Of a stretch of 64,000 bases of DNA, positions 44,559-56,278 are shown in pieces. The notes under the pieces were generated by a model that did not search any database, was not told the DNA's origin, and saw only the letters and a list, made by a program, of their open reading frames with translations. The translations under genes were made by a program, and so were the position numbers. Positions within the stretch are counted from its first letter, which is position 1, and each line of letters starts with the position of its first letter. The stretch is from Tanypteryx hageni (taxonomy: Eukaryota > Arthropoda > Insecta > Odonata > Petaluridae): positions 32,088,561 through 32,152,560 of the forward strand of contig CM054117.1 of NCBI GenBank assembly GCA_028673005.1. The letters are read 5' to 3'.

Positions 44559-46360
44559 GTAACGTTTTACGCGTTGAAGAAAATGAACAATTCCCGCAGA
44601 AAGGTCAAGAAGAAGGAAACCTTTTCTTCACGCGTTAGAAAACAAGGTGCTGTTCTCGCCCCCCACGGACGCGTCTTGAGTCTCGTAAATAAGTCGCGCT
44701 CGGCTTTCCGAGAGCAGAGCAAGGGAAATAAAAATTGAGGATAATTTCTTCGGGAGATTTCGAACTTCGCGAAGAAATTAACGTCTTTTGAAGAGAAGGG
44801 ACGAGACCTCTTAAAAAAACTGAAACCGGGCTCCTTTTGGATCATTGGCGGAGCTTTATAAAGGGGCGAATCGGAAGAGGAACTGTGGAGATTTAGCGAG
44901 GGCTGGATCTAGAGAGAGGGAGAGAGAGCGAGCGCGAGAAAAAATATCAGAAATATTACGTCCCGTGTGTTTTAAAACTATGCAGTCGATACGTAACAAT
45001 TTTGCTCTCCCCCCCCCCCACTCTACCCACCTTAATGGCCACCCATGAAACAACGCTCGATGAAAGAGCGGTAGTCGGAAGAAGATAAAAAAGGGTCATT
45101 CTAATAAGTTTCCGAGGGCTCGAACCCTCCGGGGCAGCACGACTTTTGAAGTTATTTCCCCCCCTCCCTCTTCCTGTAAAGAAAAGGGGTTAAAGAGCGA
45201 GGTGGAGCGTGTGTTGTGTTAGAGCTGAAGTCATCGCCAAAGGAACGACTCTTCAAAATGCCAATCGAGCGTCACGAGTCAGCGCAGAGAAAGCTTAGAA
45301 AGTCGGGAAAGCTTTGGGTTTGGCGCGAGATAGGCAATGTCAAGGACGATTGCATAGGGAAATTCTTAGAAAAATTCTTACCAAGACGGAAGGAATTTCT
45401 TTCTCTAGCCCAAGAATGGCATTTCGAAAGTTACGGGATATAGACCTACTTTGCGGTTGGTAATATTTTTTTATCGAAAATTTGGTGAAAACGGCGCAAT
45501 AACACGTGGCGATCGGGAATGACGCGTCACAAATTAAGTTCAAAATTCACCCACAAAGGAGTTGGATGATCGAGTTTTGTATGAACTGCGGGATGAATCA
45601 AAGGGATTTCGGCAGGAATTTGTGAGATTTCAACGGCAAAGAATCTAGCATCGAGCTTTCCAAGAATTGAAGAGGAAAATGCGAAGAACTTTTGAATCTA
45701 TTGGGACACATTTGTCCCTCAGATATTTCTATGTCTGTTGGATTTTATATGTTCCGGATGTCTATGTAATCTATTAATTCTCGCACTTTGTGATTTACTT
45801 TGCCGTGTTAGCACCAAAAGAAGGTTGCAATATTTTTTGCCATTTTGGGTGTTGCGGTGATCGTGCACTTCGTACTTTTTTATTCCTTTTTCATTTTTTA
45901 TCAATAAAAGTTAGTTTAAAAAATGATTTTTAACGTATAAATTACATTATTTTTTATCGGTTTGTTTTTATTTAGAAATTAGATGTTATAAATGTGTACA
46001 TATGTATTTGAGTGTCTTTAGTGCAAGTAAAATTATTGGGATACATATATTTCAGTAGGCATGTTTCTTGGGATACATTTATTTCTGAAAGTATGTACGC
46101 AGAATGTTTGACAGAAAAAATATACCTTTGTCTGAAAATTGAGTAATGAACATATATTATGATATTGGATGTACACTTTTACAATTTCAATAGGAGGTAC
46201 TCTGTTGTAATAAAAAAAGGATTTCAGAATACTTTTTTGTAATCAGCAATATATTTTGATGATTTTTAAAATACTAAGTGGGATATTGATGTCCCAGCAA
46301 AAAATAATTATTCCTTTGAAGAATAGAGATATCAAATGTTTATAGGCAATTTCTATGTGC
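44559..46360. other. unassigned DNA
   Basis: 44840-45180 is purine/CpG-rich with a GA run near 44915. 45220-45443 holds a 75-codon ORF without recognised domain. 45700-46360 is AT-rich with AATAAA motifs but no gene to attach them to. Confidence 0.4.
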
Positions 46361-47484
46361 TTAACCCGGCAGTAGGCGCGCTCAATTCTGGAGCACAGAC
46401 GGTCGAGCGGGGTGACTGAGTCACCCCATTTTAAATTACATTTTCCCACATAATTATTCATGATTTTTTTATTTTTCTTTATTTTTTGTATTCTTAGATC
46501 AGCAATGAAAAATTTTGGAAAATTCAAATTTATTTTAAACCCATATAATTTACATGTTTGTAAAATACATCTTTATTGTTCAAAACTCCCGATTAGCTAA
46601 CTTGCATACAAAAGAACTTGTATAATAATAATAACAATACTTGTTCATAATAATTAGACGTAGATAATAGTAATTATGAAAACTTATAGTTTTAAGATAA
46701 TATTATGAATAAGAAAATAATAATTAGAATTATCTAAGTTCACTTCTCGTTGTGTTATTCGCCGTGAAGACAGTACTCACATACGTTTTTCATATGTTTT
46801 ATACTCATCGGCCTCTCACATTTAGAACAGGACGAAGTTATCTTTGTGTCGTGATTTCATGAGCATACGACACAGCGTAATTTTGCAGGTCTAGATGGAC
46901 CGGGTTCTTCAGAAACATTCTCTTTTCTAGGCGGTACAAATTTTTGGCTCAATTCCCTTAGTTGCTATGGTAAGGTTTTCTGTTACAACCAAGAAATGAC
47001 TGCTGGTTTTACTAAGGCCTGTCCGACTTTTTATGAAACTACTTTTGAGCACTGTATTTGGGTTATTTGATAGAAATATTACGTAACTATTGAGAGGAAT
47101 TTCACGGATTTTCTCCAAGTCGCGATGTAAATCGAAACGTTCACCTGCCTAATAAAACGTAAAGAGAGGGTAGAACATTAAGCTGGTCAACTGTAAATAG
47201 ATTCCATCGATTTATGAAAATTACAGCCAGATATAGTATAAAAAGCTTACCATGACTCGCAATAAGAAATGTAACGTGGAAGGGCGCGGGGTGATTGATT
47301 CACCCCAGAAAGATTTTTTGAAATGCTCAGTTCCGCGGACTAATTGCTACTGAGACCTAAAAGTGATATTAATATGCTCAAGTGAGTTCGTAAGAAAGGG
47401 AAAAACATGCGTCACGAGAGGATGAGTGCAGTGTGAACATTGACGGGGTGACTCAGTCACCCCGCGCGCCAGTTCCCGGTTTAA
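46361..47484 (-). mobile_element. piggyBac element relic, internally deleted
   Basis: TTAA at 46361-46364 and 47481-47484 enclose 1,116 bp. The ends are CCCGGCAGTAGGCGCGC and, reverse-complemented, ACCGGGAACTGGCGCGC: imperfect TIRs. A transposase C-terminal fragment is read on the minus strand (46755-47130). Most of the catalytic region is gone, since only ~350 bp separate the fragment from the right end. The 19-bp palindrome GGGGTGACTGAGTCACCCC and close copies occur at 46409-46427, 47288-47306 and 47445-47463, adjacent to both ends. Confidence 0.8.
46755..47130 (-). pseudogene. piggyBac transposase C-terminal fragment, frameshifted
   Basis: Minus-strand reading runs REIPLNSYVIFLSNN, FIKSRTGLSKT and ENLTIA, as in the end of the piggyBac DDE domain (N-A-Y-V-I-like strand and following helices). 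A one-base frameshift near 46935 moves the reading to a Pro/Glu linker. Next comes a Cys-rich domain: C-V-V-C, an in-frame TGA, then C-S-K-C and C-E-Y-C-L-H before the stop at 46755-46757. Such C-x2-C pairs are the piggyBac C-terminal zinc-binding domain that recognises the transposon ends. The upstream catalytic part is deleted, so it is non-functional. Confidence 0.75.
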
Positions 47485-47572
47485 AAAAGGAGAGAAATAA
47501 AATGATCCATGCGCCGATAATGTTAATCCTCGCATCTTAAAGACGATTTAGAAGTCTATTGGCGCAATAAAG

Positions 47573-47771
47573 GTTTTAATATTATAAAAAGGATACAGTT
47601 GTGTTGTGAATATCTCAAGTGGGCCAGCGTATTCCAGCGTATATTTTCTATCAAATGCAATGCTTGTCGGCTCGACAACAAAAATTCTATTCTATAGAAA
47701 ATATACACGGAATACGCGGGCCCACTTGAGAAATTCACAAAGCAACTGTATCCTTTTTATAATATTAAAAC
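47573..47771. repeat. foldback repeat / palindromic MITE (199 bp)
   Basis: The arms TTTTAATATTATAAAAAGGA / inverse, then ACAGTTG, CTCAAGTGGGCC, GCGTATTCC and ATATTTTCTAT, are repeated in reverse complement around a ~45-bp loop. Small mismatches and 1-3 base indels separate the arms. No ORF and no clear target duplication. Confidence 0.85.
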
Positions 47772-49495
47772 TTTGAAAGATCCGGAAATTAACCAAACGA
47801 ATAAATATTTGTGCAATTTGTTAAGGAGTTAAGCTTAAATGCATCGATTTATTTCTAGTACTAAAAAGCGCAAGCGCCTCCGGGCCATAGACAGAAATAT
47901 ATGCGTGCGCAATCGCTTCTTTGTAAACTACACTATTGAAGATAATGCTCAAATTTATGCAAACATCTGCAGAACCTTGCCGTAAAAGTAAGTTCATACA
48001 TTTGGTGTCCTTCCTATCGATGGTTAATCAATCATTTCATTTGCCTTTAATTGTTGACCTTTGTTCTATACTATTTTGTCCTTGTCCTTTCAGTTTATAC
48101 GGACATAAAACGCCGATGCAATTTCATTTGCAGCTTACTCCGACCGTTTCTTGCTTCCTTTTTCTTGGGCGTAATGGCATAAAGCGAAACGCACTTTGGC
48201 GGCGCCGTTTGTGATTTTATACCTTAATCTCCCTTTCGGAAAAGGAATGCAGTGAAATCCGAGTCGGAGGCTAGCATTTCCGTGAGAAACTTCCATTTCC
48301 CGGTGGCACTCCAGAGCCCCAACCGTATGTGGGAATAATAATCACCTCAGGTTCAGGGGAAACAGAAAAGCAAATTATACGACGTTTTGCAATTACGCTA
48401 GCAGGAATACATTACGGGGCGCATTGTTAAACACGACGATGAGCCCATGTGCCTCTGTTACATAATTGCTAATCCCTTCCGCTTGTTGCCTCCGGTGAAG
48501 TCATGATCTCCTTCCACATGCCGAAGGCATGTTTGACAAGGTCCGCTAAATTAGCTGTCCTATATTCCGTATTTTCCGCGCTAGCTCATCGGAATAGCGA
48601 CTGTAAAAATGGTGAACGACCACCACTCCGGAAGTTCGAAAGGTGCCATTTATAATCATTAATTCGTCGTTCCAGACGATTTAGAAACTTATGCAGATTG
48701 GGTACGCTATGGAGTCGAGGAAACCCTCAATTGCATGGGTGAAAGTATCTGTTGATACTATCTTTATAAGCAGTAAGTTCCTGAAAATGGTCACCGTAAG
48801 CGGCAAAATTCGAAAACTGTGCTTAATAACAATAATCGCTTAATATTTTCGAAAAAAAATCTAACGAGTATAGTTTGCTCAACAGGCGACCAATTCGTTT
48901 TGGTAAAAAAAAACAAATTTCTCGCAACTTCGAACATTTAGTAATTCGCCCGACAGTGTTTTCTTCTGGAACGTGATGCTGCTCTGAAAGAATGCCTTCG
49001 TGTTGCCTAACCACACGATCATTGAATTATCACGTACTCCACGCAACAAAACGGGTTTTCAGAAAACGACATTCCTCAGAATTCACGGACAAATTGCATT
49101 CATCCGCTGTTCTCTCTCTCCCTCTCTCTACCCTTTCTTTTCCACCCCACCCCTTCACCCCATCTCCCCATATCCTCCCTCCTTTGAAAGCCCTTCCCCT
49201 TCCTCCTCGACGCCCAACCTACTAATCATCCTCTCATCACTCCGCTCTGTCTTCCACGTTTCCCATTTATCAAAGCCTTCCAACCCCCTTCAACACCGTT
49301 TTCATCAATCTGGCCGAAAAGCGTCAGTGTTATCCACTTTTGGCGAATTGTTTTGTTAAGGCAGTCAATTAAATTATTTTCTAGCATCTCAAAGGCTCTG
49401 CTCGGGAACATAACACAATAACAAATTATGTTCACAGACAAATACGCATCTACGCGCACGACCATGCGTTCACCAAGATTATTAAAAGGAAGACA
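47772..49495. other. unassigned DNA
   Basis: ORFs at 47936-48214 and 48992-49359 are unrecognised, the latter Ser/Pro-rich from a CT-rich block (49110-49300). No repeat termini were found. Confidence 0.4.
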
Positions 49496-49567
49496 GCCCT
49501 TTAATAAGATAGGAAGTCCTTCATCTATACGTACATATTTGCGTTTAATTTCCTTCATCTTTTTCCA
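49496..49567 (-). pseudogene. possible cytochrome c oxidase subunit 7A-like fragment
   Basis: Within a 133-codon minus ORF (49226-49627), residues 21-44 read WKKMKEIKRKYV then RIDEGLPILLKG. The pattern K-x-K-E-(I/L)-...-D-x-G-L-P-x-x-L-K-G is that of COX7A, the small inner-membrane subunit of respiratory complex IV. After KG the expected second Gly and transmembrane helix are only loosely matched, and no presequence is evident upstream. This is either an old processed pseudogene, an isolated exon, or a coincidence over 24 residues. No function is claimed. Confidence 0.3.
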
Positions 49568-49765
49568 GTTGTAAATGTAGATGTAGATCTTTTTGCGGTA
49601 GTTTTCCTGTGGTATGTTTTTCTTCACTAATTTTATTCACTGTTTATATAGATACGCTCGGCCATGCTATAATTGACCAAAATTGCTTTAGCAAATAGTT
49701 ATATTATTAAATTTAATATTAATTATGCCATAGTTTAATTTTTCGTCCTGCCGTATACTAAAGTC

Positions 49766-49981
49766 GAGATTCTCAATTTCCCTGAATATAGATAGGTTTT
49801 CTATTTTATTACTTGTCACAAGTATGCTGATTTTCAGGTGAATTGTGACATAATAATTATAATATATAATTAAATGAAATTGAGATTCTCAATTAATCCA
49901 AATATAGATAGCTTTTCTTTCTTTATTATTTGTCACAAGTACGCTGATTTTCAGGTTAATCGTGACCAAATAGCTGTAATT
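49766..49981. repeat. two-unit tandem duplication, period 116 bp
   Basis: GAGATTCTCAATT...AATATAGATAG...TTGTCACAAGTA(T/C)GCTGATTTTCAGGT starts at 49766 and again at 49882. The units are collinear and roughly 85% alike by eye. Confidence 0.85.
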
Positions 49982-49989
49982 AACTCTAT

Positions 49990-50440
49990 GTAATTTTCCT
50001 TTCATTTAATCAACTTTTTCCATATTCTCTATCTAAAGACCTTTACAAAATTTCCATTTCCCTGCGCTCCCAATGCACCTCATCCGTCCCTTCTCAAATC
50101 CTACCTTCAGCCGCCACCCTCGACTCCCTCACTCCCTCTTCCACCACTCCAGACCAACCATTAAGCCTATCCATCCCCACCTATCCCCGTTCCACCGCGT
50201 CACCCCCTCTCTATCTCTGCCCTCTTTACACCCCCTACGCGCTTTGCAGCCCTCTTTCATCCATCTTCCCGCCCCCTTCCCCCCTCTCTTCTCTCAGCGT
50301 CTCGCCCTCCCCGACTAACCATCGACACCCACGTTATACGAACGAATCTCTCTGGCCTCCCTACTTTTCTTCGCGTATTCCGTGCATACAGATGGCACTT
50401 GACGGCACAATAAAAACAAAGAAGGGGATGTGGAGCATTA
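49990..50440. other. pyrimidine-rich block
   Basis: 50050-50320 is CT-rich on the plus strand and yields an 81-codon ORF of His/Pro/Ser-rich sequence. Not supported as coding. Confidence 0.4.
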
Positions 50441-50637
50441 AAGGATATGGAAGAGGACAGAGGGCGTGCGGAGGGAGAAGAGACGGGGGAGGCAGTGGGA
50501 GAGAGAGAGAGAGACATCACGAGAGGGAGAGAGAGAGAGAGTGAGAAGGCAGTCTCTCTATATCTCTCTCTCTCTCCGACGATGCGAGTGAGGAAGAAGA
50601 AGACCCCCGCCACTTAGAACCGCGGCACGAGAAGAAG

Positions 50638-50681
<44 letters not shown>

Positions 50682-51070
50682 TAGAGGGAGGGAGGGATTG
50701 ATGGGACGGGTAATCCTTTCGGAAGAGGCCGGGTGGAGAAGGCTCGACACGTGCGCGCTACTCACAACGCGCATGCGCCGTGGCACGAGCTCTCGTGGGA
50801 GTAAATTATCCGGCATTCCCACCCAGAAGACGGAGACGGCGTCTTCGTGAGTTTTTTCATCCGCGGCGTGGGTGAGGGAGAGAGAGAGATCAGGAAGTAG
50901 GGAGGGGGGAGGAGAGTTTATAAAGAGATGGTCCGAGAGGGTGGGAGAAAGAGATAGAGTGAGAGGGAGAGAGAGAGATAGAGTGAGAGAATGGTGTGGA
51001 TTGTCTCAGAGTCGTGTCGCGCATTCCCAAATATCTCTCGATCGAGGGAGGTTCGATATGGGGAACGAGA
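50441..51070. promoter_or_regulatory. GA-rich island with NRF1-type and E-box sites
   Basis: Several GAGAGA runs (for example 50644-50690) surround a CpG-rich centre with CACGTG at 50748-50753 and the palindrome CGCGCATGCGCCG at 50768-50780, a textbook NRF1-type site. The arrangement is promoter-like, but no exon, initiator or transcript evidence can be assigned. ORFs of 118, 101 and 99 codons here are repeat artefacts. Confidence 0.3.
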
Positions 51071-51310
51071 CCGTGTTTTTTTTACGTCCCATTCTGTTTA
51101 AAATAAAAGGAGTCGTAACGGTTAGAATTTTTTTCGTGGAATTGTTGGGGAAGGGAAGAATGGAAATTTGAGGAATATAAATGCGGCTGGTAATAAAGCT
51201 AGGAATGCCAGAAATCTGAGGTAAATGTTAATATGTTACGTTTTTAAATGTGCTTCAATGAAATTTTTAACTTGAAAATCCATTTAAGATTTGAACTTTT
51301 AATAAAAAAA

Positions 51311-52769
51311 TCCGATGTAGCCGCCACATGACTTTCTCCATACCTGTAATATTTCTAAAAATACCAAATAGGTTAAATGATAATACATATTTTAAGGAAC
51401 TGCGAGAAAAATTCAGACTTACCAAAGAACTAAAATAAACTCAAACCGTAGCCTTCAGATATTGGATATAGCCACGAAGCTTCAACAATCAATAAAATAA
51501 AAAGGAGCGTTATTAAGACGTAACTAAGCGTCAAGTGTTTACAATAGTCGCCGGTAGGTGGCGTGGTGGTGGCTGCTAAAAAAATATAATTTTAAAAATA
51601 TCTCTTAAACAATGTATTATATGGGAAAATGTTCCAAACAAAGGTTGTGGAAAATTAGATTTTATACAACATTTATTCTAGTACTTTTTCACATTAATCA
51701 ATATTAAAGCAAATATAAAACAAGATGGAAAAGTGTACTCCATAAATGGAATATACAGAGATTTCAAAGGCGTCCTTAATGGGAAACACGTATGAAACGC
51801 TATTGAAAGATTAGGCTGTTCTCGAAGTTTTTATCCTCGAAACTATAAGTCATAATTATATGGTCTCGGGGACTATCTTGTAGTAAATGTTGTTTTATAT
51901 CCAAATAAATTTTTAAATCTATACCTCACAGATCATATAAGAGAATGGGAGAGAAATTTGGATTTTTAATTGCTGTTTGCCGAGAGAACCGTCTTAGAGA
52001 TGGATGTAAACAAAATATGCGATGTTTTTCGAGGGATTTGCTACAATTTCTATTTCCGAAACTATAACTCGTAAGTATATGGCCTCGCACACTTTCTTGT
52101 AGTAAATGTTGTTCTCTATCCGTATACATTTTTTAATCTATACATTACAGATCACATTAGAGCTAGGGAGAGAATAGTTTGGTGTTTCATTGTAGCTTGA
52201 CGAATGCCAATTAACGAGATACGTGTATAAGTTTATTAAAGTAATTATGTAAGGTGGAAGCTCTATTTGACGGATTCAGTTGAAAATTACAATTGGCGAT
52301 AAATTTTGATAAAGATCACTCATACTTAATTAAATTAAAATCCATCCAGCGGTTCAGGGGATGCAAGTTACGATGGATGGACGGACGGACGGACGGACCA
52401 GACGTGCCCATAAGGCGTTCCGCTATTACCGCTTCGCTGGTAAAGAACGCCTAAAAACGGATAAGTGACAAGAGTAAACACCCACTTCCGGTTGACTGAT
52501 TTTTACTAAAAACTAATCAACTCTTGCTATTTTAACAAAAATGTCAAATAAGAAATTTCGCGTTGATCTGATTAATAGTTTTTGAATTAGAGCACCCACA
52601 AAATTTCTATCACATTCACAACACACACACTCACACACAGACATCATCGAGAAAATAGTCAAAACGTGTTCAGGGGACCTCAAAACGTGTATTTCCGTTG
52701 AAATCTCAAATCTCGAATTCGAGTTTTTTTCATGAAAACAATACATACTACGTATGGAGAAAGTAAAAA
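51311..52769 (+). repeat. ACTTTCTCC repeat family, copy C, split by an insertion
   Basis: The left half 51311-51716 and the right half from about 52456 to 52769 align with copies A and D. Between AAAGCAAATAT and AACGGATAAGTGAC there are about 740 extra bases. The right end is CGTATGGAGAAAGTAAAAA. Confidence 0.75.
51717..52455 (+). mobile_element. ~740-bp insertion in copy C, unclassified
   Basis: Contains two direct copies of a ~115-bp segment (GAAACTATAA(G/C)TC...TTGTAGTAAATGTTGTT...CACAGATCA-like) starting at 51839 and 52058. After that come CCATCCAGCGGTTCAGGGGA, a (GGAC)n tract near 52375-52398 and a terminal hairpin GGCGTTC...TTACC GCTTCGCT GGTAA...GAACGCC. The CCAxCC(A)GCxGTTxxG plus tetranucleotide tail resembles 3' ends of RTE-like LINEs, but no reverse transcriptase is present. 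Confidence 0.5.
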
Positions 52770-53652
52770 CTGTTTGGCATAAATTAAAATTTTATCCGCT
52801 GATATTCGGATGGAAATATACGTATATTATCAATCATGTATTGGAAGCTATACAATTTTACATCGTCTATTTTTGTTTTGTTCCGCGGGTGAGAAACGAA
52901 CTTTATATCGAGCGAAAGCCATGCGCCACAAACTAAAATAATCGATTCGTATCGGACCATAATTAATTTGTTATAGTGAAATTTTTTCTTCAAATAAAAT
53001 TTGAACCTATGTATTGCACTCGTCGCAATCAAAACCATAAAATCTGGACGTTTTAACTGGAAAATAACTTTGTATATATTCGGAATATAAACTAAGCAAT
53101 ATATAAATACAGCAATATCTAGTTTTTACGTAGTGCCGTTTTACCGGAAATGCCGGTTTTACGGAATGAAAGAAGTATTTGGTAGAATTTTAATTTCGCT
53201 CCCTATAGTTTCAAGATTGGAACCTACGTGGTGCTGGCACCTTAACATTAAATACTTGTGAAATAATGTTGTATTGCTTTATACACTGTAGTTTTTTAAA
53301 TAGTAATAATAATAGTAATAGTAATTAAACAATCGTTACATTCCGAGGTTATTCATATTTTTGTGTATTCCACAATAATTCTATGAGTACATTACCCAAT
53401 GCCGGTTTTACGGGAAATCCTTTTATACCGAATGAACTCGATCCCAAGCCACTCCATAAAAACGGGATTATGGTGTTATTGATTCAGTTATATATATATA
53501 TAATCGAAAGTAAAATTATACAATCATATCACTTATTATTTAAGCACAATACTAATAAATATGATACTTATAAACTATCCATCGAGGAAAATTTCTAAAT
53601 GATTATATTATAAAAATAATAAGCATTTAATAATCAAAATTTAAAAAAATAA
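52770..53652. other. unassigned DNA with TGCCGGTTTTACGG repeats
   Basis: TGCCGGTTTTACGG occurs at about 53151 and 53400, and a GAATGAACTCGATCCCAAGC segment near 53439 is reminiscent of pogo-type MITE ends. Boundaries could not be fixed. Otherwise AT-rich. Confidence 0.4.
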
Positions 53653-53792
53653 GTACTAATCTTAGGTATCCCCAATAGCCATAATACGGTTATGAAAAAC
53701 CATATGCTCGTTTAGGCTGCAGTGGTACTGACAGTAGTAGTAGTAGTGTAGATTCTAAATTTCTTTTTTAGAGGGATACCTTAGATTAGTAC
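53653..53792. repeat. 140-bp inverted repeat with 20-bp arms
   Basis: GTACTAATCTTAGGTATCCC at 53653 is matched in inverse at 53773-53792 with one mismatch. An (AGT)n tract near 53735 lies inside. Confidence 0.75.
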
Positions 53793-53835
53793 AAATTTTT
53801 GTTTTGAACCGTAAGTCCTTATTTTTTGAAAATTT

Positions 53836-53870
53836 TCAGCCATAAGACGAGCTAGATAATTCTCCTATAC
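53836..53870 (+). repeat. CATAAGACGA anchor repeat, copy 3 (no hAT inserted)
   Basis: TCAGCCATAAGACGAGCTAG and following TAATTCTCCTATA match the stretches preceding the hATs at 12102 and 14565, but no hAT end follows here. Confidence 0.5.
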
Positions 53871-55912
53871 ATAAAATGATTATCATGATAATATTTCAAT
53901 TATAGGAAATTAATAAAATTTTGTCGACGCTGAGTAATAGTTGGCTCGTGGAATATAAAATCGACCCATCATAGGTTATTTGATATTTTTTTAAAGTTTG
54001 GGCTTGCGTAGAACTTCTTATATTTTATTCCTCATTATGAAGACGACAAGTTTCATTCGATTCCCTACCTTTAATCATAAATAGAATATTTTGCAGAGAA
54101 ATCCCTTCAACTCACTCGACCAAATAGCGCGTCACACAATCCAACCGTTCACCTTGGATTCTAATGGAACATTTATCGACGAATATCGACGTCGGAACTT
54201 ATCGTTGTTTATGATCATCACACGTTTATAAGGCATTAAAAACGAGGCCAACTCTCTATATGGAAGAATTATCCTCCTCTTCCTCTCTGAAACTAGCATA
54301 CATTTACATTCACATTTAATTTTTTGCAATCCGGCTTATGATCCCCCGAGGATCTTTCCCTGCGGTTTTTTCTTGCCACTCCGGCAGGCGTCCGCGACAT
54401 AGTTTATCCCGTGCACCATCTCCCCTTAGCGTTGAAGGTTTACGCGCGCAAGCGAGGTAATACGATTCTTCTTATCGAAAATACCGAGTTACGACGTATG
54501 TACAACCTAAGATTCGTCGTCTTGCTCTCTCTATCTTTCTGTAAGAAAATAAAAAAAAGGACCGACATAAAGCGGTAAAAAAATCCTCGCCAAAGGCTTA
54601 TCTCGTTTTGGTCAAGAAGAGGAAGATAAAAACAATAAGGATAGGAAAAAAATCTCGGCGTTCGCGATAAAATCGCGACATAATCGATGCAAAATACAGG
54701 TCGACCTCGCTATCTCTATCTTGCTCTTTCTTCTCCCCCTGCCTCTCTCTCTCTGTGTTCGAGGCACCCGGATTCTCAGGACGCCGCTCCTCTAAAACAT
54801 TTTTACACCTGCGCGACGCATTCCCGACGAGATTTTGGGAGGGAGATTAAAGAGGCGGGCGGTTATCTTCCGAGGAGGAATGGAGCTAGCAGGCAATTAG
54901 ATCTGCTTTTAGACAGATCTCGATCTGAAAAACAGAGGGAAATGAAAAGATATTTATGCCTTAAACATCGCGGGACTTTCGAATCGGAACTGATGATTTC
55001 CATACGTTGTTATCTTCAAAACGTTTGGAATTTTATCCTTCACTCAATGCTGCGAATCGGAAAAATCGAACACGGAAATTGGTTTTAGCAATTTAATCCC
55101 ATATTGATTTTTTTCCCTTGCGCCCTCTGGTAAACTTCGAACTGCTCCACGCTTTCCTTTCTTCGCCTTAGGGATATAAACCGCTTCACAGCATTAGCAT
55201 GAATTCAGTTTTAAAATAAAATTTTTATACTAATTTCGCCTCAGATCGATGTTTATGATTAAAAGGTGGCCTTTCAGGCCTGTAAACTATGATTCCGCAG
55301 ACCTACAGAATAGTTTGATTTGCACCAGAATTTTTAAAATTTGATTACGGAATTTCTAGTATAAAAGAAAATAATCGGGGCTTAAAGCCGAAATCAAAAT
55401 GTTAAACTATGTCTCTCCAATAGCCATGAAAGGGTCGGTTTTCTCTTTTTTCTTTACATAACAACAAGTGTTATTAGCGATCTTCAGTATATTGGTGTAA
55501 ATACGAAAAGGAGGTTGTTATTACCCGCATATCCGGGAAGGATAGAGTAATTTTAGGAGTAAGTACATAATTTAATTATAGGTACATTTTATAAATTTGT
55601 GCATGCATATTTCAGTAACTTTGGTTGGGTTAAACACTGTCGGAATGGAGGGTAGCTGGAAAAAATGTGGAATTACCTGTTAGAGTAATGCATGATGCGG
55701 AATCAGTGAGCTATGTTACAGCTTCCTAAGACGTGATGAATTTAGTTTCTGTGACAAAAAATTCCATGACCCAATTAGGTTATTATAATTCGAAGGAATA
55801 ATTGGAATGTTTTCTTCTGCCTTAAAAGCCTAGCTTAAACTTCGTACAAATAAAAAATTATTAAATAATAATGTGTATATATAGACCTAAACCTCCCCGA
55901 GTCACGCCAATA
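53871..55912. other. unassigned DNA
   Basis: 54360-55080 is somewhat GC-richer with a 133-codon plus ORF (54687-55088) that has no recognised domain. The rest is AT-rich. Confidence 0.4.
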
Positions 55913-55920
55913 CATGTGGA

Positions 55921-56123
55921 TAGGGATACGAAAAAAGTATCGATACTTTACTCATATCGGTAATTTCCTTTCGATACCAAGTACTTTTGTACTCGTTTCT
56001 TTTCTTTCGATTTTCTAGTGACATCGGTACTTCCGGTCCGATACTTTTGTGGTATCGATACTTTTCATTCGATACATCATATGATTAGGGTATCGATACT
56101 TCCGTTTCGATATCGTATCCCTA
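55921..56123. mobile_element. 203-bp hAT MITE, twin 1
   Basis: TIRs TAGGGATACGA and TCGTATCCCTA. Exact 8-bp duplication CATGTGGA at 55913-55920 and 56124-56131. The interior is dense in (G)TATCGATAC palindromes. No ORF. Confidence 0.9.
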
Positions 56124-56278
56124 CATGTGGATATAATATATAGGCAAGAAAGGCCTAGCTTTGAATTTATGGTTAATACTCGAGGGAGACCGCGCAGGAC
56201 AATTATTCTCAGGCTTCACACCACTCTAGTAACGATACTGGGCACAGTAAGTTTGAGGGAGATTTAAATATTTTCAGG

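Noticed and set aside
46965..46980. X-box-like GTTGCTATGGTAAG
   Set aside because: Lies inside the piggyBac transposase reading frame and has an imperfect half-site; probably coincidental.
52375..52398. (GGAC)n as a telomere-like repeat
   Set aside because: A short tetranucleotide tract within a mobile-element tail; the arthropod telomere unit TTAGG is not present as an array.
51717..52455. Helitron, because of the 3' hairpin
   Set aside because: There is no TC at the 5' edge and no 5-12 nt spacer followed by CTRR after the hairpin.
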